Shown: piece by piece, positions 46,301-57,111 of the stretch
Numbering within the stretch: the first letter of the stretch is position 1
Layout of the letters: each line of letters opens with the position of its first letter
Program-made: the position numbers and the translations under genes
Notes under the pieces: model-generated
Database searches by the model: none
What the model was told of the DNA's origin: nothing
The model's input: only the letters and a program-made list of their open reading frames with translations
From: Branchiostoma floridae
Lineage: Eukaryota; Chordata; Leptocardii; Amphioxiformes; Branchiostomatidae
Length of the DNA stretch: 64,000 bases
Reading direction: 5' to 3'
Assembly: GCF_000003815.2 (NCBI RefSeq)
Contig: NC_049988.1
Coordinates: 3,352,210 to 3,416,209, forward strand

Positions 46301-48678
46301 TTCTCATTGGTGTAAGAAGCGTAAATAGATGGATACGAGAATCAAGTGCACAATTTTATTGTCTTATGTAGCATCTCGTTTGCTTTTCACAGGAGTTGCC
46401 GAAGATGACGAGCTGAGATGGAGTCAGAACTGCCGTGAGTTCTGCATGTCCCGTCCAGGGAGCGTGTTGGCTGTCTGTGTTGGTGTCATCATTGCCGTAA
46501 CTGCTGCAACAGTGGTGGCCGTAATCTTCAACCAACACAGCAGACCGAGATTCCCTCTCTACAAAAACATGACGGTATGTTCTCTCATTAACCAATAGTT
46601 TATTTCAGGCCATAGATCACACTAGTACTAATTTAAAAGTACTTGTAACATATTAGTATATTGTTGTTGGCTGACCCTTGCAAACAAGTTATAAGTCCAG
46701 ACATTCTTGACATACGACATGTTTTAAATGGTCGAAAATTACTAATTAAACACAATTGGGTGGAATTATACAAAAATTATGTTTAGCTATAGGGCATAGT
46801 TTAAACCTGACATTTGGTAGAAAAGAAAGGAGGTACAGGTGGTCCCATAGTATATTTTGAGGCCTTAGGGTTGTTGACCATTGTGTTTAGGCCGTGTATG
46901 TGCAATGGTATTTGGATAGTGGAGCCATCCATGTCAGGTACCCATTTTTACACCTGGGTGGAGTAAGGAAGTTCATGTAAATTGCTGGGAATTGTTATGT
47001 TGATTATTTCTACACTAATGACAATACCTGACTTGTGATCTGTTCTACCAGCTGGACCAGACAACATTTCCAACCACCTCCACAACATCGCCTGTACACC
47101 TGCCTGTGACGTCACCAGCTACTTCCGAGACAACAGGTAAATTTAATTGACCGTAATGTTGAAGCCACGCCCACGAGGCCGAATCTCTCTCTCTTATTGG
47201 CCAAAAACTTAATTTGATTGACAGCTGGGATCGGTCTATTGCAGTGGCCCCGTATGAGCTTGCTCTGTATGTGACCCTTCGTTTTTGGTTAATGTACTGA
47301 TAGACTGTAGCTGTGATTTTGAACTTAAAGCAAGAAAAACTCGTGAATACTTTCATTAGGTTGGTAAATCATTGGGTAGAAATGTTCTTCATGCACAACC
47401 AATACTAGTAAAGTCAACGTTTCGGTAACCTTTCTTCTAATTTTAAGCTGACTTATTTTATTCTAATGAGGGGGATACCGACTTAGTCACGTTTGATACC
47501 AGATTTTACTACCTGCAGCGCCACCTAGCAGTGGGAATTAAAACCGATCATTACTTTCCTGGAGACGGGAGCAGATGGACGATTGGGCTGTGCTTGTGAT
47601 TGTTATTTTAAGCAGTGAAAAAAAGAGACGAAAAAAACTACTAGTTTATTATTTTTTCGCAGATTGGTGGACGGAGTGGACACTCTACATCAGAGAGTAT
47701 TTCCAACAGGACAGTGATGCCGCCGTGGGTTTGGAAGAGCGCTATCCTGACAATGATGTTGTGATGGCCCTGCTGGAAAACCGGTTCTTCTGGCCATGTG
47801 TGTGTCTGTACTGGAAAGATAAAATCTCCCTCCCGCTCACCTTGACAGATGCTCTAACCGACTGCATAGTGCACGGAACGTCAAGTGAGTACATGGAGTC
47901 ACACGGCTTCTCCACATACACAGAGTTCCTCTCGGCTATGCTGGACGCATTGGAGGGACTGCCGAACATGACAAAGCCTTTTCAAAACAGCAGGCGTATA
48001 CCATCTCTATCGTTGTCTGGTCGTGCTTTTTCTGACACTGATGTTGAGGCTCTGGCCAACCTTTTCCCATACCTCAAAGGAATGTATGGGCTTCTACTGT
48101 CAGACTGCGGACTTGCTGCAAAGGCAGCAGCCTCATTGGCTGGACAGCTTCACCTGCTGCATGACCTGAAAACTTTGAACCTTGATGATAACAATATTAG
48201 GGATGACGGGGTGGAAGCGATTTCAGAGACATTTTCTCACCTGAAAGAACTCAGAACCTTGAATGTCATCAAAACCTCGATAACAAACGTGGGAGGAAGA
48301 GCCATGGCCAAAAGGTTGGTTCACTTGTAGGAGCTACAGAATCTCTACTTGGCGAGAAATGAGCTGGCGCTGAGTCTTTCCCAACTGGCAAAGGCGTTTG
48401 TCAACATGACACGACTGAAGTCTGTCCGCTTGTGGCCCATCACGTGTAGGGCGGCCTCCTTCCGCGAGGCGGCGTTACAGGTACGTGACGCTGTCCACAC
48501 GCTTGACGGCCAAGTACGCAGCACTCTGAAAGTTTTACTTTATGATGCTTCCACTGAAAGTAGAGTTGGTGCAGAGGACATACAATGGCAAAGAGTAAAA
48601 CAAAAACTAACGGCAGGGATTTACATATTAAACAAACAGGTGAATATATCTTTACAAATCAAGCTATTTGAAGACTAA
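43353..48678 (+). pseudogene. Copy C: same gene, premature stop inside the LRRs
   Basis: Exons 43353-43551, 44826-45788, 46393-46574, 47052-47136 and 47663-48678 match copies A and B. A TAG at 48328-48330 replaces the CAG (Gln) of the other copies in VHLQELQNLYL. The product would end at about 698 residues, at the end of the fourth LRR; beyond the stop the frame stays open to 48678, so the change is recent. The tail has four 18-residue units, the first with Tyr changed to Cys (HCENNEEH), then three 11-residue units (two with TPR). The upstream MAEKA start is lost (ATT), leaving the ATG at 43353. It may be a pseudogene, a truncated allele or a sequencing error; all splice sites are kept. Confidence 0.75.
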
Positions 48679-48949
48679 TCAAATGATAGAGTGCCGACCT
48701 ACTATAATGATATGAAAAAGAACATTCCATCTGAAAATAACATCTGACGCATTTGTATATACAGAGCAATATTTTTTGTCGATTTTTCATGTTGTGCATA
48801 TTTGGTCTGTTATCATTATGTTGGTACTTGCAACAAAGAATAAAGAATTGATGACAACTACATTGTCACTGAGGATGACTTAACTACATACAAGACAAGG
48901 CAGTCGACTACAACTCTCCTTGGTGCTAACCCTTAATAACATACATGTA

Positions 48950-49780
48950 AACACGGCTGTCATTGTTGTTGGATACCATGTACACCATGTACCAGATAAA
49001 CACATCAGTCATTTTGTTAATTGCAATCCAAGCACAATCAAACAGCCACGCCTGTCCTTCTCATTGAACGCCATCCACACAGAGGTAAGGAGACCTGTCC
49101 TTGGTACTGAAAACCTTCCATACACAACACTCGTCATTGGAGCTGAACACCATTCATATGAAGGTGAACACATCTGTCCCTAGTGCTGAACACCATCCAC
49201 ACATAGATATACATACCTGTCTCTGGTGCTGAACACCAACCACACATAGGTAAACACATCCGTCCCCGGTGCTGAACACCATTCACACACAGGGTAACAC
49301 ATCCGTCCCTTGTGCTGCTAATCATCCATACACAAGTAAACACATCCGTCCCTGGTGCTGAACACCATCCACACACAGGTAAACACATCCGTCCCTGGTG
49401 CTGAACACCATCCACACACAGGTAAACACATCCGTCCCTGGTGCTGAACACCATCCACACACAGGTTAACACATCCGTCCCTGGTGCTGAACACCATCCA
49501 CACACAGGTATACATACCTGTTTCTGGTGCTAAACACAATCCACACATAGGTAAACATATCTGTCTCTGGTGCTGAACACCATTCACACACAGGGTAACA
49601 CATCTGTCCCTGGTGCTGAACACCAACCACACACAAGTAAACACGCCTGCTCCTGGTGCTTTACGCCATCCACACACAGGTAAACACATCCGTATCTTGT
49701 GCTGAACACTATCCACACACAGGTAAGTAAAGTCATTCTTCCCTGATGATGAACACCATCCACACAGATGATGGTGGATA
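48950..49780. repeat. ~43-bp minisatellite downstream of copy C
   Basis: About 17 units of the minisatellite that follows copies A and B, here with a homogenised sub-block (ACACATCCGTCCCTGGTGCT) at 49330-49500. It ends shortly before an unrelated AT-rich minisatellite. Confidence 0.9.
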
Positions 49781-49849
49781 CAGTTTGTTTATTAAGCACC
49801 TAGGAACGTCTGTACACCAACAAACTTTACATAAAATGAAGACGTATAT

Positions 49850-50215
49850 TTTACTAGTACACAATCGTGTATGCAATCAGAAAACTAGTATACACCTAGA
49901 AAATTTGGTATACAATCAGAAAACTGGTATACAATCAGAAAACTAGCATACAATCAAAAACTAGTATACGCTTAGAAAACTGGTATGCAATAAAAAAATG
50001 ATATACAATCAGAAAACTAGTATATGCCTGGTGAAAACTAGTATACAATCAGAAAACTAGTATATACTTAGAGAGCTGGTAAACAATCAGAAAGCAATCA
50101 GAAAACTTGTATACAATCAGAAAACTGGCATACATTAAAAACAGGTATACAATCTGAAAAATAATATACACTTCGAAAACTGGTATACAATCGGAAAACT
50201 CGTATACATTATATT
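49850..50215. repeat. AT-rich ~17-20 bp minisatellite (ACTAGTATACAATCAGAAA)
   Basis: About 18 degenerate units of ACTAGTATACAATCAGAAA. It separates the A/B/C array from the 3' end of the minus-strand LRR receptor. No coding capacity beyond by-product frames. Confidence 0.85.
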
Positions 50216-50405
50216 CAGGCAATCTGTCCTTTGCCAATCGATAGGTTTATAGCGTCAATTAGACTAGCCCTGTCCTGTCTAATTATGTTCGTTGATATTT
50301 TCATAATTGTGGCCATGACCACTGGCCATTACAGTAGATGTAGTGTTTAGGTTGGATACAATTATTACCCCAGACCCTATCTTTCCTGTCCTGTCCTGTC
50401 CAATC

Positions 50406-52949
50406 CTATTGGGTGGTTCCCAATGTAACTGTGGTGTTGATATCGGAATTGGTGATGGTCTGAGATTGACCAATCACTTTGTACACAGAACTTTGCCTGG
50501 AGGCAAACTGGCCTTTGCCATACGATTCGTTTTTAGACTGGGTCTGTTCTGTGGATGTATCTTGGTCACTCGCCTCTATCATTGCTATGGTGTTGATATT
50601 GGATTCAGCGATGGTCTGAGACTGACCAATCACTTTGTACACAGAACTTTGCCTTGAGGCAATCTGGCCGGTGCCATACGATTCGTTTTTAGACTGGTCA
50701 TGTCCAGTTGATTGATCCTGGTCACTCGCCTCTATGATAACTGTCGTGGTTTGGTTGGATTCAGCGATGGCCTGAGACTGACCAACGATTTTGTACACAG
50801 AACTTTGCCTGGAGGCAACCTGTGCTGTGCCATACGATTCGTTTTTAGACTGGTACTGATCATGGTCACTCTCTCCTGTCATAGCTGCGGTGCTTTGGCT
50901 GGATTCAGTGACGGCCTGAGACGGACCAGCCACTTTGTACACAGAACTTTGCCTTGATGCAATCTGTCCTGTGCCATACGATGCGTTGTTAGCTTGAATG
51001 ATAGCCTGATACAGTCTCTGTCCAATCGACTGATCATGGTCACTCGCTTCTATCATAGCTGTGGTGTTTTGGTTGGATTCAGTGACGGCCTGAGACGGAC
51101 CAGCCACTTTGTATACAGAACTTTGCCTTGATGCAATCTGGCCAGTGCCATACGACTCGTTTTTAGGTTGATCCTGTCCTGTCGATGGATCATGGTCACT
51201 TGCCTCTATCACAGCTGTGGAGTTTATGCCGGATTCTGTGATTTCCTGAAACTGCCCCTGCCCTGACTGATCATGACCACTGGTCACCTCAACAGCTACG
51301 GTGGTTATGTTGGATTCAGTGATGGCCTCTGACTGATCCTGCCCTAACTGGTCATGAACGTTGGCCTGAGACTGCCCCTGCCCTGACTGATCATGACCAC
51401 TGGTCACTCCAACAGCTACGCTGGTTACGTTGGATTCAGGGATGGATTCTGACTGGCCCTGCCCTAACTGATCTTGAGCACTGGTCATTGCAATAGCTGT
51501 CGTGTTCAGGTTACTCAAAGCAATGTTAGAATTTGCGCATGAGGTAGGGTCTAAAGGAGCATTCTTGGTCCTTCTTTTGCACCAGATTGTAAGAACGATG
51601 GTAACAATTAGGGCAATGCCAGCTATTGAGAAACATACAAAGGCACTGAGAAGAGGTATGGGGAAACTGGGAACAGATCCATTTGAACTGATGCTTTCGA
51701 GTTTGCCTGAAGTAGTTTGAATAGTTGAACTTATTGTTTTGCCTCTTTTGCTTGCATGACCTGTTGTTGAGCCAGTTGTTGTGCCATTGTAATAGTTTTG
51801 AGGGGTTGCTTTCGTATTGGCATGGGTATTTAGTCCTTCTGGCATGTCTGAAGTGGTCTGAAGGGTTGAACTTCTGGGAACAATATTTTTGCCTGCAGGA
51901 CGTGTTGTTGAGCCTGTGGCATCGTAACACTGTAAATTGTTAAAGGTTACATGAATATCTGATATGGTTGGCTCAGCACATAACAATTTTTCAGGACTGA
52001 CATCTGTAAGCTTCTGTCCCCGAAATTCAGCAGGTTGGTAACAGATTATCTGGTCCTTAAGATTAAGTGAAGGAAATTTAGTCAGCTCTAGCCGTAAGGG
52101 GACCATCTTACAATCGCACCGCCAGGGATTCCCATCAAGTTGTATGACGAGATTAGACGGAAACATAGATAATGGGGCAATGGCAGACATCTTGTTATTC
52201 CTAAGGTCCAAACGTCGTAGTTTGGGCAGATTTGCAAATGTAGCTGCCTGAACCATTGCCGTCTGATTGCACGACAGTCCTAACTCTTTGCGATGGATTA
52301 TGTTTACAAATGAACCAGAGTGAAACATTGTTAGCTGGTTTCTTCGGAGTTGCAGCACTTCCAGTCGGGGTAGATTTTCAAACGTACCTTTCTTAATCAT
52401 TGTTATCTGATTATCGGACAGTGACAACTCATTGAGGTGGATTAGATTCGCAAATGCGCCAGGCTGGAGCATTGTTATATGGTTTCTGTGGAGGTGCAAC
52501 ACTTCCAGTCGGGGCAGATTTTCAAACATACTTTCCTTAATTATTGTTATCTGGTTTAAGGACAGAGACAACCCTTCTAGCCTGGCCAGATTTGAAAATG
52601 CTCCTTCCTGAACAATTGCTATCTGGTTGGAGATCAGGTACAAGTATTTTAGTTGTACTAGATTTGAAAATAATCCAGCCTGAATAATTTGTATCTTATT
52701 GCGGGACAGGTCCAACACTTGTAGCTGGGTTAGTTTTGTAAATGCACCAGGCTTAATAATTGTTATCGGGTTACCCGAAAAGTCTAACCGGTAGATTGAT
52801 GTTGGGAGGTTCTGAGGGATACTAGTGAGACCCATGTTACGACAACAGCATGATGCTGATGGTATACACCTGCAGCCGGCTTCTGGCATGTTGGGCTCCT
52901 TTAGGATGATGAGAAGGAACATCAGCAGGTGTCGCATGTTTCTTCCCAT
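50406..52949 (-). CDS. Extracellular LRR receptor with tyrosine-repeat (ITIM-like) tail
   Basis: A single coding exon of 847 residues. The ATG at 52949 lies in a strong Kozak context (CACCATGG) and starts a signal peptide (MGRNMRHLLMFLLIILK); the 21 in-frame codons upstream include a splice acceptor (TGTAG, exon edge 52962) and are probably not coding. A Cys-rich LRRNT (about 26-37) is followed by nine LRRs of 24 residues (51-263), an LRRCT (273-324, NPWRCDCKM), a Thr/Ser-rich stalk and a membrane helix (about 433-456) followed by CKRR. The 390-residue cytoplasmic tail holds five repeats of 48-58 residues, each with (E/A)SYG(T/K)(G/A)Q and SRQSSVYK(V/I). Three (Y719, Y771, Y823) fit S-x-Y-x-x-(I/V), an ITIM-like pattern. 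The layout resembles the many lancelet single-exon LRR receptors; ligand and partners are unknown. Confidence 0.88.
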   Translation of the reverse strand: MGRNMRHLLMFLLIILKEPNMPEAGCRCIPSASCCCRNMGLTSIPQNLPTSIYRLDFSGNPITIIKPGAFTKLTQLQVLDLSRNKIQIIQAGLFSNLVQLKYLYLISNQIAIVQEGAFSNLARLEGLSLSLNQITIIKESMFENLPRLEVLHLHRNHITMLQPGAFANLIHLNELSLSDNQITMIKKGTFENLPRLEVLQLRRNQLTMFHSGSFVNIIHRKELGLSCNQTAMVQAATFANLPKLRRLDLRNNKMSAIAPLSMFPSNLVIQLDGNPWRCDCKMVPLRLELTKFPSLNLKDQIICYQPAEFRGQKLTDVSPEKLLCAEPTISDIHVTFNNLQCYDATGSTTRPAGKNIVPRSSTLQTTSDMPEGLNTHANTKATPQNYYNGTTTGSTTGHASKRGKTISSTIQTTSGKLESISSNGSVPSFPIPLLSAFVCFSIAGIALIVTIVLTIWCKRRTKNAPLDPTSCANSNIALSNLNTTAIAMTSAQDQLGQGQSESIPESNVTSVAVGVTSGHDQSGQGQSQANVHDQLGQDQSEAITESNITTVAVEVTSGHDQSGQGQFQEITESGINSTAVIEASDHDPSTGQDQPKNESYGTGQIASRQSSVYKVAGPSQAVTESNQNTTAMIEASDHDQSIGQRLYQAIIQANNASYGTGQIASRQSSVYKVAGPSQAVTESSQSTAAMTGESDHDQYQSKNESYGTAQVASRQSSVYKIVGQSQAIAESNQTTTVIIEASDQDQSTGHDQSKNESYGTGQIASRQSSVYKVIGQSQTIAESNINTIAMIEASDQDTSTEQTQSKNESYGKGQFASRQSSVYKVIGQSQTITNSDINTTVTLGTTQ

Positions 52950-53109
52950 GGTGTCTGGCGTCCTACACGAAACAATAAAAAGGTTCTTATATTTAAGTAT
53001 TTGATACTTCAAAGTTACTTAAACTATGTGAATATTAAACTGTCCATTGTCCATGTGCTTGTGGTTAAAGAAATGACTGAACACACAAAATATGATATAC
53101 CGGACAAGG

Positions 53110-53333
53110 GATTCTTCATTTTTGTTCTTTCACATCTTTTTGACCCTGTAATATTCTAAAACACTTGTATAAGTTTTCCAATATTTGTTTTCAATTAACG
53201 GCATATATATGCTTATTTTGAAGCTACTTTGTGCGATTTACAGTATTGTTGAAAAATTTTCTTTTCCTTTTTGAAAACGGCAAAAAACTAATGCGCGCGC
53301 GAATGCCATTCATATTAATCAAATCAACGTGGC
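53110..53333. mobile_element. Truncated Harbinger-like element, copy 3
   Basis: The right end ATTCATATTAATCAAATCAA followed by CGTGGC, the GCGCGCGAATG sub-terminal block and the upstream CTTTCACATCTTTTTGACC stretch match the right part of the element at 18147-19687. The left end is missing. Confidence 0.55.
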
Positions 53334-53334
53334 T

Positions 53335-53860
53335 AAAACAACAGCTCATTGACTTGTGCTCCTCTCACCTCACCTCACTAGACGATAAACATTGTTGCAC
53401 AGCTACAAAAACTACCAAAATTCAACGTTATCAGCAAAAAATTATAAATGATATAATGATAATTATTCCAAAAAGGTGATGATGGTAAAACTATGTAGAA
53501 ATAAATAACTATGATTGTTATATCACGCAGCTGAAACAAAAAACTATATACAAATCAGGGTTAAGAAATGCTATCATTATATTACAATAAAACAGTAATG
53601 ACGTCAAACTATACAAAAAGAACCAATCCTTACAAAATAAAAGCAAGCATCACAATATAACATAATTAGCATGCAAACAGAAAAACCAACCCGTTCAATG
53701 AATAAATAAAACATTATTACAATACCAACTGTACCAAAACGACAAATCCGTGCAATTTAACGTAATTAGCATACAGAGTATTAAAAAATACAAGGACAGG
53801 ACGGGCTTCGCGCTTTGACGAACCGTAGGGGAGAGCTCCACGCAATCCCGACAATCATTT
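53335..53860. other. AT-rich spacer, no gene seen
   Basis: Low-complexity AT-rich sequence with weak direct repeats (TAACATAATTAGCATGCAAA near 53657 and TAACGTAATTAGCATACAGA near 53758). Nothing coding was recognised. Confidence 0.4.
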
Positions 53861-53862
53861 TT

Positions 53863-54209
53863 AAGCCTGGGGCACAACCCGCCGTACGTGCAATTTGTCC
53901 GTACGTTTTTTCGGGAGACCACGTCCGCCAGGTATTTCTGAAAACGTTCTGGCTGTACAGGGCAGGCGCGTCGCCCGCACTGGCTCGTCGGGGTGGGGGG
54001 TTGTTGGGGCGAATCCGAAGCCCGAACGCAGAGAAAGTTCTGCATGCACTTAAATTTCTACGGCGTGTCTGCGTGCTCCAAAATCCGTCGGATTTCCTAC
54101 GAGCTCGTACGGAGACGGTACTTACCACTTACGGACACCAAAAGATTGCCCACGTTTTGGCACGTAGACAGCACGTATTTGCACGTACGGCGGGTTGTGC
54201 CCCAGGCTT
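53863..54209. mobile_element. MITE, GGCACAACCCGCCGTACG family, copy 2
   Basis: Terminal inverted repeats begin AAGCCTGGGGCACAACCCGC and end in the complement. The interior shares GGCGTGTCTGCGTGCTCCAA and CGTAC palindromes with copy 1. Overlapping open frames on both strands are by-products. Confidence 0.85.
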
Positions 54210-54256
54210 TACTGCCCACGATACCACCCGAAGGTCACTTTCTTCTGTTACATACT

Positions 54257-54568
54257 AAGCTAAGGTCACAACCCGCCGTACGCGCAATTTGCCCGTACGT
54301 AGAGGCCACGTCCGCCACGCGTACGTATGTCTGAAAACGATCAGGCTGTACAGGGCAGGCGTGTCGTCCGTACTCGCTCGTACGGTGGGCTAAAAATTTT
54401 GCCTGCACGTAAAGTTCTACGGCGTGTCTGCGTGCTCCAACAACCGTCGGATTCCCTACGACTTCGTACGGTGGCGGTACTTACCCCTTACGGATCCCAA
54501 AAGATTGCAAGAGTTTGGGCACGTAGGCAGCACGTATTTGCACGTGCGGCGGGTTGTGCCCTTAGCTT
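54257..54568. mobile_element. MITE, same family, copy 3
   Basis: It starts AAGCTAAGGTCACAACCCGC and ends in the complement TTGTGCCCTTAGCTT. It lies 47 bases after copy 2 in the same orientation, with the shared GTTCTACGGCGTGTCTGCGT block. Confidence 0.85.
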
Positions 54569-54731
54569 TAAATGTTGGCAGTAATAGGTCCTTGCAAGTC
54601 AGAGAAAGACAACTACCGCATGACAAAAAGTATTTTGCACCTCAAATGCATCCGTCGCACAGGCCGTAATGATGGCAACACATTTCAATGCCTGACCAAA
54701 AATAGCTCAGAACGCGACAAAAATGACTCCA

Positions 54732-54990
54732 GCTACGGCCGTGTGGCGTGTTGGATACTCGATCTCGGAAGTTAAGCAACGCGACAGTCCGGTCAGTTCT
54801 TGGATGGGAGTCCCCCAACCAAGGACGACCGGATTGCTGTCGCCTCACGAAGCTTTCCACGAGGTCGTTTTCCTGCAGGGACGTAAAACGGGGGTCCCGT
54901 GCTCGAGGAGGCGCCTTGACCACGTTAATCAGCCTCATTACTCAACACATTGGGTACCTACTGGCTGGCAAAATACACCAGATTGTATTA
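54732..54990 (+). mobile_element. 5S-rRNA-derived SINE
   Basis: The first about 114 bases match 5S rRNA: GCTACGGCC start, CTCGATCTCGGAAGTTAAGC (A-box region) and TTCTTGGATGGGAGTC (C box). Deletions and changes elsewhere rule out a working 5S gene. A non-5S tail follows (GGCGCCTTGACCACGTTAAT, CATTGGGTACCTACTGGCTG). This is the layout of SINE3-type elements, which use the internal 5S promoter. Confidence 0.7.
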
Positions 54991-55033
54991 TTATTTATTA
55001 AGTAATTCGGTAACAGACATAAAGAAAACTTAC

Positions 55034-55200
55034 AAGTTGGTAAACTGAAGTAAGGATGATATCGACCAAGAAGACGCTGAGGTTGTCTGCTGTCGAGTCA
55101 GAGACGACGGTTCGCAGTCTGGATAGCTTCGGATTTCCGGAGAAACTGGGGTTTGTGCAGGAATTTGCCTCAATTTAAAGCCGCTGAACAGATTCTGGGT
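55034..55200 (-). other. Probable 5'-UTR exon of the LRR receptor
   Basis: On the minus strand a good donor (CAACTT|GTAAGT, exon edge 55034) lies about 2 kb upstream of the acceptor at 52962 that precedes the receptor ATG. No other minus-strand gene is near. The upstream limit is not defined. This is an inference from splice consensus only. Confidence 0.4.
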
Positions 55201-55229
55201 GTGTCTAAAAGTACTTGTCAGATATTGTA

Positions 55230-55266
55230 ATGCAAATAAACCAGAAGAAAAGAGCGCTCGCATTGG
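55230..55266 (-). promoter_or_regulatory. Octamer and CCAAT motifs, possible LRR receptor promoter
   Basis: A perfect octamer (ATGCAAAT on the plus strand, 55230-55237) and, on the minus strand, a CCAAT box (55262-55266) lie just upstream of the putative 5'-UTR exon. Motif matches only. Confidence 0.3.
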
Positions 55267-55279
55267 TTAAAGCTTTCTT

Positions 55280-56260
55280 AAAATCATAGGTACGCCCTCT
55301 ATTCACGTGAAGGTATCATGATCTATTTCGTTCGTTTGCGTGTGGGCGGGAGTGTTCCAAGTATTTCCTGTGTTCCAAGTATTCTTGCCTTTAACTGGAA
55401 ACCGTGCCTCCTTATTGACGAATACATAACAGGTCATCCGTATATCACCGACTCTAGATGATATATCTGACCCTTCGCAACTCCCTTCAATACCTGGAAG
55501 ACAGGAAACTAACTACAGCCCTTTGGACACTTACCAAATACACGTAATCCGGGACTGATATTTATGGCCCTTCCCTTCAATACCTGGAATATTGTTGGTC
55601 TGTGACGGGAGGGTGACCTCCGGTGACAGACCTTTAGTTTTGTCAATGTAACGCTCGTTCGCATCTGTATCTGTTGCTACTTTCTTGGTAGGAAATCAGG
55701 AAGGGCTGTCCTCAGTCTTCTTGTTGCAGTTCTATCTCCCAGATTCGAGCTCGGTGTGGCTGGTACGCCATAGTACTTGGGAAAACCGTCAGTACCTGGA
55801 AAAACAATGATTAGATAGTTTACTTACGTGGGCGTTTTGATTGTCTGAAGCAGACATCTGGACTTCTCGGAAGAGCGGCTTTGGCCGACAGGTCCATCCA
55901 GTCAAAATACGTAGTAAAGGTTATGTATGTATGTATGTCGAAAAGGAGACAACTATTGGCTTCTTGTTGCAACTGTGTCTCTCAGATTCAAGCCCGTTGT
56001 AGCTGTTACGCAACAGTGTGTGGAATTCCCGGAAAACATTGATTAGTCTTGCTTAGGTGAAAGTGAAAAGTGAAAGTGATATCGATCGAGTATAGCTGGG
56101 TCTAGGATAAGTCGAGAAAAATAACGTGGTATCAAGATAGAATATTAATGTTTCCATTGTTTTGCCAATATAGACGATAAGTTGTACTGAAAGTGATTTC
56201 TCAGGCTAAAATGTTATGAAGACTGAATCTTAAACCCATTTTTTTTAATCATATAGTAAG
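55280..56260. other. Spacer, no gene seen
   Basis: It contains two related segments (CTCCCAGATTCGAGCTCGGT near 55736 and CTCTCAGATTCAAGCCCGTT near 55978) and CAATACCTGGAA repeats near 55490 and 55575. No coding region was recognised. Confidence 0.4.
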
Positions 56261-56261
56261 G

Positions 56262-56486
56262 TTCTTCAAACACAACCGAGATAGTACTTACTTCCAACGT
56301 TTTGATGTATGTCAGACACCATCATCAGGGTAGAATGACTGGATCTGATTCTCCCTGCTACTTATAGCCGATGTAGGTGGCGCTGTAGCAGCAAGAATGC
56401 CGTCCCAAACATGACTCAGTTTGTATCCCCCTCTGAAAGACACCGAAACGTTGGAAGTAAGAACTATCTTGGTCGTGTTCGAAGGA
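56262..56486. mobile_element. Inverted-repeat element with TTCCAACGTTT arms
   Basis: Arms of about 45 bases (ACTTACTTCCAACGTTTTGA at the left, GAAACGTTGGAAGTAAGAAC at the right) are imperfect inverted repeats around a unique centre containing CACCATCATCAGGG. Probably a MITE; the family is not identified. Confidence 0.6.
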
Positions 56487-56856
56487 CATTACTATATGAA
56501 TATTTTACCAACCTGGTGAAGCTAAATTGTTCACGGCCATATGGATGGTGTCATCACAATCATTTATTGTCCCTTATAATATTTGGCTGGTTTCTCAAGG
56601 TAATGTTCATTCGAGCACCTTCGTGCCATCGTGACGTCTGCTTCAGACAATCAACAAGCCGGCGTACATAACTGTACGTAACGTCTGTCTTCTTTGTCAT
56701 GGCCATATACGTAATTTCATACATACAAGTATTGGGGACGGAGGTCGCGGACAAATGCTGTATTTTAAGACCGCAAAGCAACTCGGACACCCATCTACAT
56801 ACTTACACTTATAACATAGGCTGCATTTATCTTGAGTAGGTATGACAAATGTTCTA

Positions 56857-57060
56857 AAGCTAAGGGCACAACCCGCCGTACGTGCAACTGTGTGCTGTCT
56901 AATTTCCAAAATGTGGGTAATGTTTTGGGTTCCGTAAATGGTAAGTACCTCCTCCGTACGAAAGCGTACGGAATCCAACGGATTTGGGAGCACGCAGACG
57001 AGGCGTAGCACTTTACGTACATACAGAACTTTGCTTTCGGGCTGCGAATTCACCCCACGT
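56857..57060. mobile_element. Truncated MITE, GGGCACAACCCGCCGTACG family, copy 4
   Basis: Only one terminal repeat (AAGCTAAGGGCACAACCCGC) is present. The interior is in the opposite orientation to copies 1-3 (GGAGCACGCAGACGAGGCGT). The far end is missing. Confidence 0.7.
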
Positions 57061-57111
57061 ATGAGTCATTATCATTTTATCATTGTTGTTTCAGAGAAAT
57101 TTAGTGTCGCT

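Noticed and set aside
53695-54584. Overlapping open frames of 62-147 codons on both strands
   Set aside because: They follow the GC-rich inverted-repeat MITE copies and start or stop at element boundaries; no recognisable domain.
54732-54845. Functional 5S rRNA gene
   Set aside because: Internal deletions and many mismatches against 5S rRNA, plus a non-5S tail, fit a SINE or pseudogene.
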